Assembly (NCBI GenBank): GCA_022843225.1
Contig: JALHOC010000001.1
Coordinates: forward strand, 20,970-56,773
Direction: 5' to 3'
Length of the DNA: 35,804 bases
Source of the DNA: Hyphomonadaceae bacterium
GTDB taxonomy: Bacteria > Pseudomonadota > Alphaproteobacteria > Caulobacterales > Aquidulcibacteraceae
Position 1 is the first letter of the stretch; every line of letters starts with the position of its first letter. Of this stretch, positions 1 through 8,635 are shown one piece after another. The notes under the pieces were generated by a model. That model saw only the letters and a program-made list of their open reading frames with translations. It was not told the DNA's origin and did not search any database. A program made the position numbers and the translations under genes.

Positions 1-533
1 CGGACAAGGATCAGTTCGCGTTCTGCTGGATCGTAGACTTCCCGATGTATGAATGGAGCGAGGAAGAGAAAAAGATCGACTTTTCGCACAACCCATTCTC
101 GATGCCGAACTTCGACCATGAAGCGTTCTTGCAGCTCGATCCGGGCGACCGAGCCACGATCGAGAAGATCACTGCCTTCCAGTACGACATTGTCTGCAAT
201 GGTGTTGAGCTCTCATCGGGCGCGATCCGCAACCACAAGCCTGAGATCATGATCAAGGCGTTCGAGATCGCCGGTTATGGCCGCGACGTGGTGGAAGAGA
301 AATTCGGCGGCATGCTCAATGCCTTCCGCTATGGCGCGCCCCCGCACGGGGGCTCGGCGCCTGGCGTTGACCGCATCGTCATGCTGCTGGCGGGCGTCGA
401 CAATATCCGAGAAGTGATCGTCTTCCCGTTCAATCAACAGGCCCAAGACTTGATGATGAACGCGCCGGGAGAGGTGACGCCAAAGCAGCTGAAAGAGCTG
501 CACATCCGCATGGTGGAGCAAGCGAAGAGCTAG
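1..533 (+). CDS. aspS: Aspartyl-tRNA synthetase, C-terminal part (5' truncated by window)
   Basis: Class II aminoacyl-tRNA synthetase that charges tRNA-Asp (possibly also tRNA-Asn; the discriminating residues lie outside the window). The gene enters already open, with reading frame from base 3, and about 176 codons are visible. Seen here: the [12 protein letters not shown] segment, the [12 protein letters not shown] stretch of the class II core, and class II motif 3 as [16 protein letters not shown], whose Arg binds ATP. The tail [11 protein letters not shown] is the usual bacterial AspRS ending. The TAG stop at 531-533 overlaps the stop of the convergent NrdJ-like gene by 4 nt. Identity is secure; the start and anticodon-binding domain are missing only because of the window edge. 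Confidence 0.97.
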   Translation, partial: DKDQFAFCWIVDFPMYEWSEEEKKIDFSHNPFSMPNFDHEAFLQLDPGDRATIEKITAFQYDIVCNGVELSSGAIRNHKPEIMIKAFEIAGYGRDVVEEKFGGMLNAFRYGAPPHGGSAPGVDRIVMLLAGVDNIREVIVFPFNQQAQDLMMNAPGEVTPKQLKELHIRMVEQAKS

Positions 534-3337
534 CCTCCGCTTGCTTCGCCCTTAGCGCCGCAGGCGTCGCAAGTTCCGCTTTCTTGCACCGTGAAGTGCC
601 CGCACGCGCCGCATGGCTCGCCGCGATAACGCGGGCCGTTTGCGGTGCGCGCAGGCGGGGCCTTGCCAACTATTTTGCCCGATGCGATGCGCTTGTCCTG
701 TGTGATCTCGGCTGTGGTTTTGGGGCGCAGCATTACCAGATTATCAGGCGCTGCGCCGCGCGCGAAACCACGTGAAATAAGCCGCGCTGCGCTCTCAGCG
801 TCTTGCGCATGTTTCGAGAGCCCATCGCCGCGCGCTTCGAAGGGATCAATTTGTGCTAGATCAGCGCGGCCCAGATAGGAGACCGCCAGTTCACGGAAAA
901 TGTAGTCGAGGATTGAGGTCGCGTGGCGGATCGTGTCGTTGCCCTTGACCTCGCCTGCAGGTTCAAAGCGCGTGAACAAGAAGGCGTCCACATATTCTTC
1001 GAGCGGCACGCCATATTGCAGGCCAATCGAAATCGAGATCGCGAAATTGTTCATCAAGGAGCGGAACGCTGCGCCCTCCTTGTGGAGATCGATGAAGATT
1101 TCGCCGAGGGCGCCATCGTCATACTCGCCGGTGTGCAGATAGACTTTGTGGCCCCCGACCGTGGACTTCTGAATATAGCCTTTGCGCCGTTCGGGCAGGC
1201 GACGGCGTTGCACGTCCGCTGCAAGTGCTTGTTGGGTGACACTGGCGGGCGCTGGTGGCGCGCTGATCGTTTCCGGCTCCTCGTCGAGCGTCGGCAGGGT
1301 CAGGGAAACCGGCGGCGCTTCAGCGCGGATGTTGATCAGCGCGACGCCTGCGGCTTTCGCTGATTCCAGCAGAGCCGAGCGCTTTTCATAGTCGGCATGT
1401 GTGAGCGTAATGTCGAGCGCCGTGCGCGCAAATGGCGCCACTTTCTCCGCCATGGCGATACGGGCCTGCGGGGGCACGTCAGCGGCGTTGGAGAAAATGG
1501 CGGCGTGAGCCTGATCGAGCACTTCGGCAGTTCTGAAGTCGGCCGCGCCGATGGCGAAGGCTTCCGCAGCCGCAATGTCGCTCTCGCTGAAGCCCAAAGT
1601 CATCAGAAGGTCGCCGCGTTTGCCCGCCGCAACATCAGGCGGCAGCTTAAGAACGCTCTCGCAGAATTCCGGCCCGATCACGAGCGGATGGATGGCTGCA
1701 CGCAGGTTGAACGCATCGGCGATGGCGTCCTCTACGGCGTCGAGCGCGGGTTCGGTGAAACCTTTCGCCGCGAGTGTGTCGAGGTTCACGCCCGGCGCGC
1801 CTCTAAGAGTGCGCCGCCCTTCGATGTGCAGCGCGAGCGCGGCGATCTCTTCACCATCATAGCCCAGGCTGACAAGCGCGATGCGTGCGTCGTCGCTGAG
1901 AATGCGGCCGAAGCGGCCGTCTGGGTTAGCGCCGAAATTCGCGACGCCAAACACTGGGTCGAGGCCGATGCTGCCTTGGCCCAAGCGGCGCGCGCTGGCG
2001 CTGTCGAGGGCGCAAGCAATGCCGACAGAACAGCGTTGGCTGACCGTCTTCGGTAAGGCGCTGTAAAGGGCTTGCGCGCGTTCGCCAATCTGGCCCGTAA
2101 GCTGCGTCGCGGCATCGCGTGCGCGCTTCAGACTTGCGTCCTCGGCACGTTTGACGCGACTCCAATCCGCGTATGCGCCGCCTCTCTCAGCAAGGGCTGC
2201 GCTCTCGGTCATCGCCGCCGCATGGGCAAGCGCCGCGACATTGGCGGCCAGAGCGCGCGCGGTATCGCTGTCATAAGCGAGTCCGGTACGAAGTATCAGC
2301 GCGCCCAGGCCCTCCAAGCGGAGAAAAATGGCGCGACGCTGTGAGACCGGCGCCTCGCCATGCGCTGCATTAAGCGCGCGCACCAGTGCACGCACAGCAG
2401 CTTCGAAAGCCGTTGTGTCGAAGCCGTTGGATGCGTCGTGAAACCGCGGCAACGCCAAACTTGCGCCAATGGCGACGTCGTCGGTTTGCGCTGCAAACGC
2501 GCCGGTTGGATCGATGACGCCATCGGCCAGCGCGGTCAGCGCGTGCGCGCCGGGCTCGCTTGCGGCAATGGCGACGCGGTTGCGTGCTTGGCCCGCGCCG
2601 GCGTCGATGGCGGCGGCATAGGCGCCGCGTGCGACGGTCCCGGAGAGCGCCGCAAGGATGTCGGAATCTGGCGCGCCCGCGAGACGCGCGACTGCCGCTT
2701 TGCGCTGCACCGCGCCATGTTGCGCATTCAAACCGGCGCGCACAGCTTCGATGGCAAGCTCAGCCAGTGCCGCGTCGAGCGCGCGTGCGCCGGCAGCCAA
2801 GGCCGCGTCTGCGCGTGAGCGAGCTTGGTCATTCGCCAGCACCGTTGTGTCGCCGTGCGCGCGAACAAGCACTGACGGGCCGTCGATGCCGTCTGGATCA
2901 AAAAGCCGAGCGCTTGCGTCGAGGGCATCGAGCGCGGCGGCTTTTGGCGCGCCATTGATACCGATCTTGCAGCCGGCGGCGAGCAAGGTTTGCGCTTGTG
3001 CGAGGGCCTCGAATTCGGCGCGTGGCGTCTCTGGCCAAGTGAGAACCGCCGCCGAGGCTGTCTCGACTTTTGAGTCCAAGAGGGCTGCTCGGATCAAGGC
3101 GGGATCGAATGCGATCTTGCCGTCGCGCAGCAAGGCGGCGATTTGGGCGTCAAGAGCGGGGTCGCCCGCCCAAGCGCCGAGGTGCTCTGCGACGGCATCA
3201 ATGGCGGCCTCTATGTTGGCGGCCTGCTCGTCCTCTATCACCAGGCCGCTCTCCAGCGCCGCGCGGGCCATGCCTTCGCTCCAGTTCGGCGGGGCGGCCA
3301 CCGTCAGTGCATGGTCGTCGTCTAGGTCGTGGGCCAT
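530..3337 (-). CDS. Degenerate B12-dependent ribonucleotide reductase (NrdJ-like) paralogue with TSCPD domain and zinc ribbon
   Basis: A 935-residue protein that aligns by eye along much of class II RNR NrdJ but lacks its chemistry. Residues 720-825 ([53 protein letters not shown]) are a near-perfect alphaproteobacterial NrdJ TSCPD region, and C909/C912/C923/C926 form the terminal zinc ribbon. Residues 344-391 ([15 protein letters not shown] and following) and 488-690 still track NrdJ. The loop that is N-P-C-x-E in active enzymes (radical Cys, catalytic Glu) reads D276-P-T-G-A280. The following C-N-L-A-S is A-I-G-A-S (289-293), and the A-P-T-G-T-I phosphate loop is unrecognisable near 440-448. 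The N-terminal 330 residues are Ala-rich and helical-looking. I chose ATG 3337, with GGAG 8 nt upstream, over TTG 3388. The frame is intact, so this is a maintained pseudoenzyme rather than a pseudogene. A regulatory, nucleotide-sensing or RNR-partner role is inference. It overlaps aspS by 4 nt. Confidence 0.85.
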   Translation of the reverse strand: MAHDLDDDHALTVAAPPNWSEGMARAALESGLVIEDEQAANIEAAIDAVAEHLGAWAGDPALDAQIAALLRDGKIAFDPALIRAALLDSKVETASAAVLTWPETPRAEFEALAQAQTLLAAGCKIGINGAPKAAALDALDASARLFDPDGIDGPSVLVRAHGDTTVLANDQARSRADAALAAGARALDAALAELAIEAVRAGLNAQHGAVQRKAAVARLAGAPDSDILAALSGTVARGAYAAAIDAGAGQARNRVAIAASEPGAHALTALADGVIDPTGAFAAQTDDVAIGASLALPRFHDASNGFDTTAFEAAVRALVRALNAAHGEAPVSQRRAIFLRLEGLGALILRTGLAYDSDTARALAANVAALAHAAAMTESAALAERGGAYADWSRVKRAEDASLKRARDAATQLTGQIGERAQALYSALPKTVSQRCSVGIACALDSASARRLGQGSIGLDPVFGVANFGANPDGRFGRILSDDARIALVSLGYDGEEIAALALHIEGRRTLRGAPGVNLDTLAAKGFTEPALDAVEDAIADAFNLRAAIHPLVIGPEFCESVLKLPPDVAAGKRGDLLMTLGFSESDIAAAEAFAIGAADFRTAEVLDQAHAAIFSNAADVPPQARIAMAEKVAPFARTALDITLTHADYEKRSALLESAKAAGVALINIRAEAPPVSLTLPTLDEEPETISAPPAPASVTQQALAADVQRRRLPERRKGYIQKSTVGGHKVYLHTGEYDDGALGEIFIDLHKEGAAFRSLMNNFAISISIGLQYGVPLEEYVDAFLFTRFEPAGEVKGNDTIRHATSILDYIFRELAVSYLGRADLAQIDPFEARGDGLSKHAQDAESAARLISRGFARGAAPDNLVMLRPKTTAEITQDKRIASGKIVGKAPPARTANGPRYRGEPCGACGHFTVQESGTCDACGAKGEASGG

Positions 3338-3386
3338 GGGGCGCGTCTCCGAAAGCAATGCGAAGCTACGCCCGTTGGGGGTATGC

Positions 3387-3402
3387 AATCAACATTTAGT
3401 GG
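3387..3402 (-). promoter_or_regulatory. Candidate NrdR box 2 upstream of the NrdJ-like gene
   Basis: On the minus strand this reads CCACTAAATGTTGATT, 11 of 16 against the recalled NrdR consensus. It begins 33 bp after box 1, about three helical turns. NrdR sites typically occur as tandem pairs with similar helical phasing. Together the two boxes bracket the -10-like TAAAAT. Weaker than box 1; it gains support only from its spacing and from the NrdJ-related gene downstream. Confidence 0.35.
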
Positions 3403-3419
3403 CTCGTAAGGCCATTTTA

Positions 3420-3435
3420 TCCCAAGATATTGTTT
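3420..3435 (-). promoter_or_regulatory. Candidate NrdR box 1 upstream of the NrdJ-like gene
   Basis: Read on the minus strand, this 16-mer is AAACAATATCTTGGGA. Against the NrdR-box consensus as I recall it (ACACwATATaTwGTGT) it matches 12 of 16 positions, including the central AATAT core. It lies about 83 bp upstream of the chosen start. A TAAAAT -10-like hexamer abuts it (minus strand, 3419 to 3414), though I see no convincing -35. NrdR is the ATP-cone repressor of RNR genes in bacteria. The match is by eye from memory and a weight-matrix score has not been computed. Confidence 0.45.
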
Positions 3436-3553
3436 CGCGACTGCACTGGACGCGCTCACGGCGCGACGCCATAGTGCTGTTCTGACGTTGATTTGCCCTG
3501 ATTTTCCTCTATCGGGCCGCGAAGTCAGGGTCCGGGAGCCAAAAGTACAGCTC

Positions 3554-3952
3554 ATGCTTAAGCGGATATTCACTTGGTGGAACGGAGCGACCCTTGGCGC
3601 GCTGTTCGACATTGGCCGTCGCGGCGTGCTGGTTGGCCAGGACGAGCAGGGCAATAGGTACTTTGTAGAGCGCCGCGCCAGCCAGGATGGCGGCAAGCGC
3701 CGCTACGTCATTTACAAGGGCTTGGCGGAAGCGTCGCGCGTGCCGCCGGATTGGCATGCCTGGATGCACTACACGATCGACGAGCCGCCGAGCGTTAAGC
3801 CGCTGAAGCGCCAGACTTGGGAAAAGCCTCACTTGCCCAATCAAACCGGAACCGTACGCGCATACCGGCCGAAGGGATCGCTAGCGCGCGGGGGCGTACG
3901 CGCTGCGGCTACGGCGGATTACGAAGCATGGACGCCTGGAGATAAGCCATGA
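3554..3952 (+). CDS. NDUFA12/B17.2-like complex I accessory subunit
   Basis: A 132-residue protein of the NDUFA12 family, an accessory subunit of NADH:ubiquinone oxidoreductase found in mitochondria and alphaproteobacteria. It acts on the cytoplasmic face of complex I. The N-terminus MLKRIFTWWNGATLGALFDIG, then GQDEQGNRYFVER, VPPDWHAWMH and WEKPHLPNQTGT are the family hallmarks. I start at ATG 3554 because family members begin MLK..FTWWNG; the upstream TTG at 3488 would add 22 unrelated residues. The stop overlaps the mlaD-like ATG by 4 nt, so the two are probably translationally coupled. The main nuo operon is not in the window, which is usual for this gene. Confidence 0.93.
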   Translation: MLKRIFTWWNGATLGALFDIGRRGVLVGQDEQGNRYFVERRASQDGGKRRYVIYKGLAEASRVPPDWHAWMHYTIDEPPSVKPLKRQTWEKPHLPNQTGTVRAYRPKGSLARGGVRAAATADYEAWTPGDKP

Positions 3953-4419
3953 AGCTCAATCTCGAGCGCTGGGGAGAGACGCTCCTTGGCGCGGCGGTAG
4001 CGGTTGTGGCGGTTGGATTTTTTGTATTCGCGGCAGCGCAGGCCGGGCAAACGAGCGGCGCCTCCGGGTACGATTTGATCGCGCGCTTCCAGCGCGTCGA
4101 TGGCGTCGCGGTTGGGTCTGATGTGCGCGTTTCCGGCGTGAAGGTCGGCGTTGTGCGCGCTGTGGCGCTCGATCCGGCAACCTATTTGGCGCAGTTGACA
4201 CTCACCGTAAACGAAGACGTGCAGGTCCTTGATGATTCCACCGCCCGCATCGCCAGCGATGGCTTGCTGGGCGGCGCGTATGTCGCGATTGAGCCGGCGG
4301 GTCTCGATGCGTTGGCGCCAGGCGCCGAAATTCCCAACACGCAAGGCGCGGTCGATTTGCTCACCTTGTTCGCGAGCTTCGCGCAGGGCCAATCTCAAAA
4401 CGGGGACGCGCCACAATGA
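3949..4419 (+). CDS. mlaD: MlaD-type MCE-domain protein (phospholipid transport)
   Basis: A 156-residue single-MCE-domain protein. MlaD is the periplasmic, inner-membrane-anchored hexamer that passes phospholipids between the MlaFEB ABC transporter and periplasmic carriers to keep outer-membrane asymmetry. One N-terminal membrane helix (about residues 11-30, GAAVAVVAVGFFVFAAAQA) is followed by the MCE domain at about 38-120 (YDLIARFQRVDGVAVGSDVR, VSGVKVGVV, GGAYVAIEPAG). The C-terminus has a short hydrophobic segment (LLTLFASFAQ) like the MlaD central-pore helix. The mlaF, mlaE and mlaB genes are not adjacent. It overlaps both neighbours by 4 nt (ATGA), so it is the middle cistron of a three-gene unit. 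Confidence 0.9.
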   Translation: MKLNLERWGETLLGAAVAVVAVGFFVFAAAQAGQTSGASGYDLIARFQRVDGVAVGSDVRVSGVKVGVVRAVALDPATYLAQLTLTVNEDVQVLDDSTARIASDGLLGGAYVAIEPAGLDALAPGAEIPNTQGAVDLLTLFASFAQGQSQNGDAPQ

Positions 4420-4781
4420 TCCGTGCATTACTTGCAGCTTTGGTGCTGACATTCGCCGCTGTCGGGCCAGCCTACGCGCAGCGCGCGGTCGTTCGAGGTT
4501 TGGATAAGGTTACCGGACACGCGCGCGATTATTCGCTGACTATTGGCCGCCCCGCACGGGTCGGTACGCTCGAAGTCGTCGCGCGGTCGTGTTCAAAGAA
4601 CGCGCCGGAAGAGACGCCGGAAGTGCGCATTTATGTCGAGGTGTTCGACAGCCCGCCCGCGCGCGCCGGCGAAGAGGCGGAGCGCCGCGAGATCTTTCAT
4701 GGCTGGCTATTCGCCTCCAGCCCAGGGCTCTCAGCCATCGACCACCCAACCTATGATCTTTGGGCGATCGATTGCCGCTGA
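4416..4781 (+). CDS. DUF2155 exported protein
   Basis: A 121-residue protein with a clear Sec signal peptide (MIRALLAALVLTFAAVGPAYAQ, cleavage after AYA) and a DUF2155 body. Features typical of the family are ARVGTLEVVARSC near residue 46, the acidic PEVRIYVEVFDSP strand, and IFHGWLFASSPGLSAIDHPTYDLWAIDC. Two cysteines, one in VARSCSK and one in the terminal WAIDCR, could form a disulfide. The family sits beside NDUFA12-like genes in many alphaproteobacteria, and its biochemical role is unknown to me. It overlaps the MlaD gene by 4 nt. Confidence 0.88.
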   Translation: MIRALLAALVLTFAAVGPAYAQRAVVRGLDKVTGHARDYSLTIGRPARVGTLEVVARSCSKNAPEETPEVRIYVEVFDSPPARAGEEAERREIFHGWLFASSPGLSAIDHPTYDLWAIDCR

Positions 4782-4880
4782 TTGTGCGACGCAGCGAAGA
4801 GAGAATTCCCTGGCTTTCTTAGGGACTCTGCTAAGCTCCCATAACAGCGGCGGCAGACCGCTCAAAAAAGGGAGAGGAAC

Positions 4881-5288
4881 ATGCGTGTCATGGGGCACAA
4901 TGCGCTCGCGATTATCGTCGCGGCGATCGTTATCTACGCAATCGAGTTCGTGATTTTCGCCATGCTGATCAGCGGCGAGCAATACATGAGCTTCACGGGC
5001 TTTACGCAGGCGCAAGCCGAAGCGATAGGCCAAAGCCGGATGCCGTTTGGCATCATCATGCCGGTGCTGACGGCGATCGGTCTGTCGCTGGCGATCAAGT
5101 GGCGCAATGCGCCCGGCTTGATGGGGGGTGTGACGACAGCGTTGTTGATGGCTGTTTTCTTCGGCTTTGGGACCAGCCTCTATGGCTATGTCTACGGCGC
5201 ACACACCGAAGCCTACCTGCCCGTCAACCTCGCACATTTCCTTGTGTGTTGGGGCGCGGCCGGCGCCGTGATCGGGGCGTGGAAGTAG
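4881..5288 (+). CDS. DUF1761-like small integral membrane protein
   Basis: A 135-residue polytopic membrane protein with about four helices: roughly residues 6-29, 53-71, 77-98 and 110-132. The arrangement, including the long first loop and the NLAHFLVCWGAAGAVIGAWK end, resembles DUF1761 proteins, which have no established function. A strong ribosome site (GGGAGAGG, about 6 nt before ATG) supports the start. About 100 bp precede it, containing a small inverted repeat CTTAG-N8-CTAAG (4818-4835) and a 5-bp hairpin at about 4844-4860, so it may have its own promoter. The family call is moderate, membrane topology is firm. Confidence 0.75.
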   Translation: MRVMGHNALAIIVAAIVIYAIEFVIFAMLISGEQYMSFTGFTQAQAEAIGQSRMPFGIIMPVLTAIGLSLAIKWRNAPGLMGGVTTALLMAVFFGFGTSLYGYVYGAHTEAYLPVNLAHFLVCWGAAGAVIGAWK

Positions 5289-5332
5289 CCCGCGAGTGAC
5301 AAGCCATGGTCGTCGCGCTAAGCGCAGCGACC

Positions 5333-6118
5333 ATGCGCATTCTCTGCACCAATGATGACGGCATCCACGCCACCGGGCTTGCGGTTCTTGAAAAGATCGC
5401 GCGCGGGTTCAGCGATGATGTCTGGGTGATAGCGCCGGAGAGCGAGCAATCGGGCGCCTCGCGCGCGCTGACGCTCTCGGCACCCATCCGCGTGCGTCAG
5501 GCGGGGGAGAAGCGTTTCGCGGTGTCGGGGACGCCAACAGATTGTGTACTGCTTGGCGTGGAGCATTTGATTGAAGGGCCAGCGCCCGATCTCGTGCTTT
5601 CAGGGGTCAATCGCGGCCAGAACATCGCCGAGGATGTCACCTTCTCAGGCACCATCGCCGGCGCGATGCAAGGCATGCAATTGGGCATCCCCGCGATTGC
5701 GTTGAGCCAGGCGCGTGGCCTTCGTGGCGAGGAAGCGGCGATTCCCTGGGAGACCGCCGAGCGCTTCGGACCCGGCATCGTCGGGCAATTGATCGAGCGT
5801 GGTTGGCCGAAAGATGTGCTGATGAATGTGAACTTTCCCGACGCGCTACCCGATGATGTGCGCGAGGTGGAGATGACGTTCCAGGGCCGGCGCGATCAAC
5901 ACATCGTCTATGCCGACAAGCGCACCGATCTGCGTGGTGGCGCGTATTTCTGGCTCGGCTTTCGCGGCAAGCTTTCCAATCCGCCTGACGGCTCTGATCT
6001 GCGCGCGATTTACGACGGCCGCATTTCGGTGACGCCGCTCCATGTTGATCTCACCCACGCCGACACTCTGCAGAAGTTGAAAGGCTTCTTAGGCGGTGCG
6101 CCGCCAAAGGCGCCTTGA
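5333..6118 (+). CDS. surE: 5'/3'-nucleotidase (survival protein) SurE
   Basis: A 261-residue SurE-fold metal-dependent phosphatase acting on nucleoside monophosphates. The metal-binding N-D-D-G is at residues 7-10 ([12 protein letters not shown]). [13 protein letters not shown] carries the conserved Ser, and [25 protein letters not shown] supplies the Asn ligand and the signature helix; VNFPDALP is also typical. I choose ATG 5333 because SurE proteins start MRIL..NDDG; ATG 5306 would add nine residues and has no better ribosome site. Its stop overlaps the beginning of pcm, giving the classical surE-pcm-nlpD order. Confidence 0.96.
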   Translation: MRILCTNDDGIHATGLAVLEKIARGFSDDVWVIAPESEQSGASRALTLSAPIRVRQAGEKRFAVSGTPTDCVLLGVEHLIEGPAPDLVLSGVNRGQNIAEDVTFSGTIAGAMQGMQLGIPAIALSQARGLRGEEAAIPWETAERFGPGIVGQLIERGWPKDVLMNVNFPDALPDDVREVEMTFQGRRDQHIVYADKRTDLRGGAYFWLGFRGKLSNPPDGSDLRAIYDGRISVTPLHVDLTHADTLQKLKGFLGGAPPKAP

Positions 6119-6120
6119 GC

Positions 6121-6762
6121 GTGAACGGCGCCGACCCCGCGCGCTTGATGCGCTTTGTTTTGGAGATGCGCCAAGCGGGCGTTACGGACGCGCGCGCGCT
6201 GGCGGCGCTCGAGCGCACGCCCCGAACGCTTTACGCGCCAGCACATCTCGAAGGGCTCGCTATGGACGACATGGCGCTTCCGCTTGCGCACGCCCAAACC
6301 ATGACCAAGCCCTCGCTGGTAGGCCGAATGATCGCTGCGCTTGGCGCAGGCGAGGAAGAAACCGTACTTGAGATAGGCACCGGGTCTGGTTTTCAGTCCG
6401 CAGCCCTGACGACGGTGGCGCACAAGGTGGTTACCCTCGATCGAATTGCGCCGCTCGTGTCCGACGCGCGCGCCAGATTCGGCGCCGCGCGACTCATGCG
6501 CGTGTTCGCACATTGCGCAGACGGTTTCGACGGTTGGGAACAGGACGCGCCATATGATCGGATCATTATCAATGCGGGTGTCTTCGAGCTGCCACGTGTT
6601 GTGTTGGCCCAGCTGAAGCCTGGGGGCGTGCTGGTCGCGCCCCTTGGGCCCGTCGAACAGCAACGATTGGCGCGGTATCGCGACGGGGAGGTCGAAGATT
6701 TCGGTCCAGTCCGATTCCAACCGTTGGAGCGCGGCGTTGAACAGGTGATGCAAGAGCCCTGA
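6121..6762 (+). CDS. pcm: Protein-L-isoaspartate O-methyltransferase
   Basis: A SAM-dependent methyltransferase of about 213 residues that initiates repair of isoaspartyl residues in damaged proteins. SAM motif I is VLEIGTGSGFQSAALT; the PIMT-specific substrate loop is LPLAHAQTMTKPSLVGRM; later strands IIINAGVFELP and LKPGGVLVAPLG are typical. The start is GTG 6121, or TTG 6115 which overlaps the surE stop; neither has a strong ribosome site and coupling to surE is likely. A second, more divergent PIMT-like gene lies at 31829, but only this copy has the normal catalytic loop. Confidence 0.93.
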   Translation: MNGADPARLMRFVLEMRQAGVTDARALAALERTPRTLYAPAHLEGLAMDDMALPLAHAQTMTKPSLVGRMIAALGAGEEETVLEIGTGSGFQSAALTTVAHKVVTLDRIAPLVSDARARFGAARLMRVFAHCADGFDGWEQDAPYDRIIINAGVFELPRVVLAQLKPGGVLVAPLGPVEQQRLARYRDGEVEDFGPVRFQPLERGVEQVMQEP

Positions 6763-6782
6763 TTCTCAGCGAGGTTCGACGG

Positions 6783-7724
6783 ATGAAGCGTGTTTGGCTG
6801 GTCTCGATATCATGGATTGCGGCGTGCGCATCAGGCGCGCCCGCACCGGTCACCTACGGAGATGCTGAGCGCGCTCCGGTGCCGCGCGCTGAGCCTGCGC
6901 GGCAAGCAACACCCCAAACGCAGACTGAACGGACAGGCGCGCTTTCGGACTACGCGTTGCGCCCGGAAGATGTGCAACCCTTAGACCCAACCCGCTTGCC
7001 GCGCACGCATCGGGTTGGCGCCAATGAAGCCATCTATGACATCGCCACCCGGTATCAGATACCGATGCTGGCGCTGATCGATCAGAATGGACTTGGGCCC
7101 CCCTATGCGCTTTCGCCCGGTCATGTTCTGGAGCTGCCGCCGCCGCGATTTCACGTGGTTGAGCGCGGCGAGAGTTTGCGTGACGTCGCCGAACGCCACG
7201 CGATCGATCCGCGTTCGCTAGCTTTGCTGAATCGGCTGGCTGAACCCTACGAGGTTCGCCCGGGCGATCGGCTTGTTTTGCCGGCGATGGCGGCCGCGCG
7301 CGCTTCCGAGCCCGATGCGCCTGCGCCGCCGTTGACCGCGCCGCGCGCCAGCGGCGAAGCGCGTTTCGCGTGGCCTTTACGCGGTGATGTGGTGGGCCGC
7401 TTCGGCGCGCAATCCAACGGCGCGCGCATCGACGGCATCGAAATCGCCGGCCGGGAGGGTAGTCGGGTTCTGGCGGCGGCCGATGGCGACGTCGTCTATG
7501 CTGGCGCGGATTTGGAATCCTACGGCGCGCTTGTGCTCGTGCGCCATGCTGGGAATTACGTCAGCGCCTACGGTTATGGCGCGCGGGTGCTGGTGCGCGA
7601 AGGGCAGCGCGTGCGCGCGGGCGAAGCAATCGCGGAGGTCGGCGCACGCGGACGGCTACTGTTTCAGGTGCGACAAGGGCGCGACGTTGTCGATCCGATG
7701 CCGCTGCTCGGCGAAGGCGGCTAG
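6783..7724 (+). CDS. nlpD: NlpD-like lipoprotein: two LysM domains plus degenerate LytM/M23 domain
   Basis: A 313-residue outer-envelope lipoprotein. The lipobox I-A-A-C ends the signal peptide (MKRVWLVSISWIAAC), giving lipidated Cys15. Two LysM repeats follow, HRVGANEAIYDIATRYQIP...LELP and FHVVERGESLRDVAERHAID...LVLP, expected to bind peptidoglycan. The C-terminal LytM domain (about 195-310) resembles E. coli NlpD. It lacks the zinc site: the H-x-G-x-D motif reads I216-D-G-I-E220, and H-x-H is replaced by LLFQV. Such domains activate N-acetylmuramoyl amidases instead of cutting peptidoglycan; an AmiC is encoded at 20188. Gene order surE-pcm-nlpD supports the name, but no rpoS follows. It shares a CTAG with the convergent EamA gene. 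Confidence 0.87.
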   Translation: MKRVWLVSISWIAACASGAPAPVTYGDAERAPVPRAEPARQATPQTQTERTGALSDYALRPEDVQPLDPTRLPRTHRVGANEAIYDIATRYQIPMLALIDQNGLGPPYALSPGHVLELPPPRFHVVERGESLRDVAERHAIDPRSLALLNRLAEPYEVRPGDRLVLPAMAAARASEPDAPAPPLTAPRASGEARFAWPLRGDVVGRFGAQSNGARIDGIEIAGREGSRVLAAADGDVVYAGADLESYGALVLVRHAGNYVSAYGYGARVLVREGQRVRAGEAIAEVGARGRLLFQVRQGRDVVDPMPLLGEGG

Positions 7725-8635
7725 GCGCTCTTGCTCTTGAGCAGCAACCATTGGCCCGCCAGCACAAGCAAGACACCCGCGAGCGCCCACGGCCCCCAGG
7801 TCTTGGCCTCAAACACACTTGAAACAAGCATCGCCACGGGCGGCGTTAGCGCCGAGATGTAGGAAGCCGTCGCGTAGCCACGCCGTCGCGCGAGGCCAAA
7901 ATAAAGCAGGAACGCTAGCACCGAGCCGATGATCGACAAATACGCCAGTGACAGCATGTATTCAGGGGTGAATTCGAACAGCCAGGGTTTGCCTGTCGCG
8001 ACGGCAAACGCCGTGAGCCCGGCCACGCCGTATAACATGCCCCACGCAGTGAAAGCGGCGACGCTGGCGCCGGCAATCTCGCCGCGCCGCGCGAACACAT
8101 TGCCGAAGGACGCGGCGATGACGCCCGCGAAGGTCAAGCCGATGCCCGCCAGGGCGCCAGGGTTCATTTCCGCGCCGGTGAGTTCTTCCCACGACAAGAA
8201 ACCAACGCCGACAACGCCAAGTCCAGCGGCGAGCCAAGACAGCAACGGCGCACGCTGAGCGAACACCGCGCGGAAGGTAAGAAGATTCACGAACGCCATG
8301 GCGGCGAAGACGACGGCCACGACAGCGGAGGTGACACGCTCTTCGGCCCAATACACGAACGCGTAATTGACGGCGAAATTGCATATGCCCATGCCGAGCG
8401 CGGCGGCATGCTGGGCGCTGGAGAGCTTGATGCTCTCACGTCGCAGCGCGCACCAACCCAACAACAGCGCGGCGGCGAGGGCGAACCGATAGATGATCGA
8501 GATGATCGGATCGACGACGCCAAATTGCAGTGTGATGGCAAACCAAGTGGTGCCCCACGCCAAGGTGCAAATCACGATCGCGGCGATGTCGCCCAATTGC
8601 AGTGGGCTTCGCGCGCCCATCGTGTCCGCGTTCAT
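7721..8635 (-). CDS. EamA/DMT-family transporter
   Basis: A 304-residue inner-membrane protein with ten hydrophobic helices in two EamA repeats, the drug/metabolite exporter architecture. The first repeat has IVICTLAWGTTWFAITLQFG and the second GAEMNPGALAGIGLTFAGVIAASFGNVFARR; both are typical. It ends in a short basic tail (LLLKSKSA). The substrate cannot be read from sequence, and exporters of amino acids or small metabolites are common in the family. The ATG at 8635 is preceded by a G-rich stretch that can serve as ribosome site; MGARSP, 5 codons in, is an alternative start. Its stop overlaps that of the nlpD-like gene by 4 nt. Confidence 0.92.
   Translation of the reverse strand: MNADTMGARSPLQLGDIAAIVICTLAWGTTWFAITLQFGVVDPIISIIYRFALAAALLLGWCALRRESIKLSSAQHAAALGMGICNFAVNYAFVYWAEERVTSAVVAVVFAAMAFVNLLTFRAVFAQRAPLLSWLAAGLGVVGVGFLSWEELTGAEMNPGALAGIGLTFAGVIAASFGNVFARRGEIAGASVAAFTAWGMLYGVAGLTAFAVATGKPWLFEFTPEYMLSLAYLSIIGSVLAFLLYFGLARRRGYATASYISALTPPVAMLVSSVFEAKTWGPWALAGVLLVLAGQWLLLKSKSA

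Noticed and set aside
3335-3388. Extended TTG start for the NrdJ-like gene
   Set aside because: The TTG lies within the second NrdR-like box and has no good ribosome site, while ATG 3337 has GGAG at proper spacing.
3338-3480. Cobalamin riboswitch upstream of the NrdJ-like gene
   Set aside because: No B12-box sequence is visible and the likely leader (about 70 nt) is too short for the full aptamer.
4844-4866. Hairpin followed by A-run before the DUF1761-like gene, considered as a minus-strand terminator
   Set aside because: The stem is only about 5 bp and no minus-strand gene lies upstream of it to terminate.
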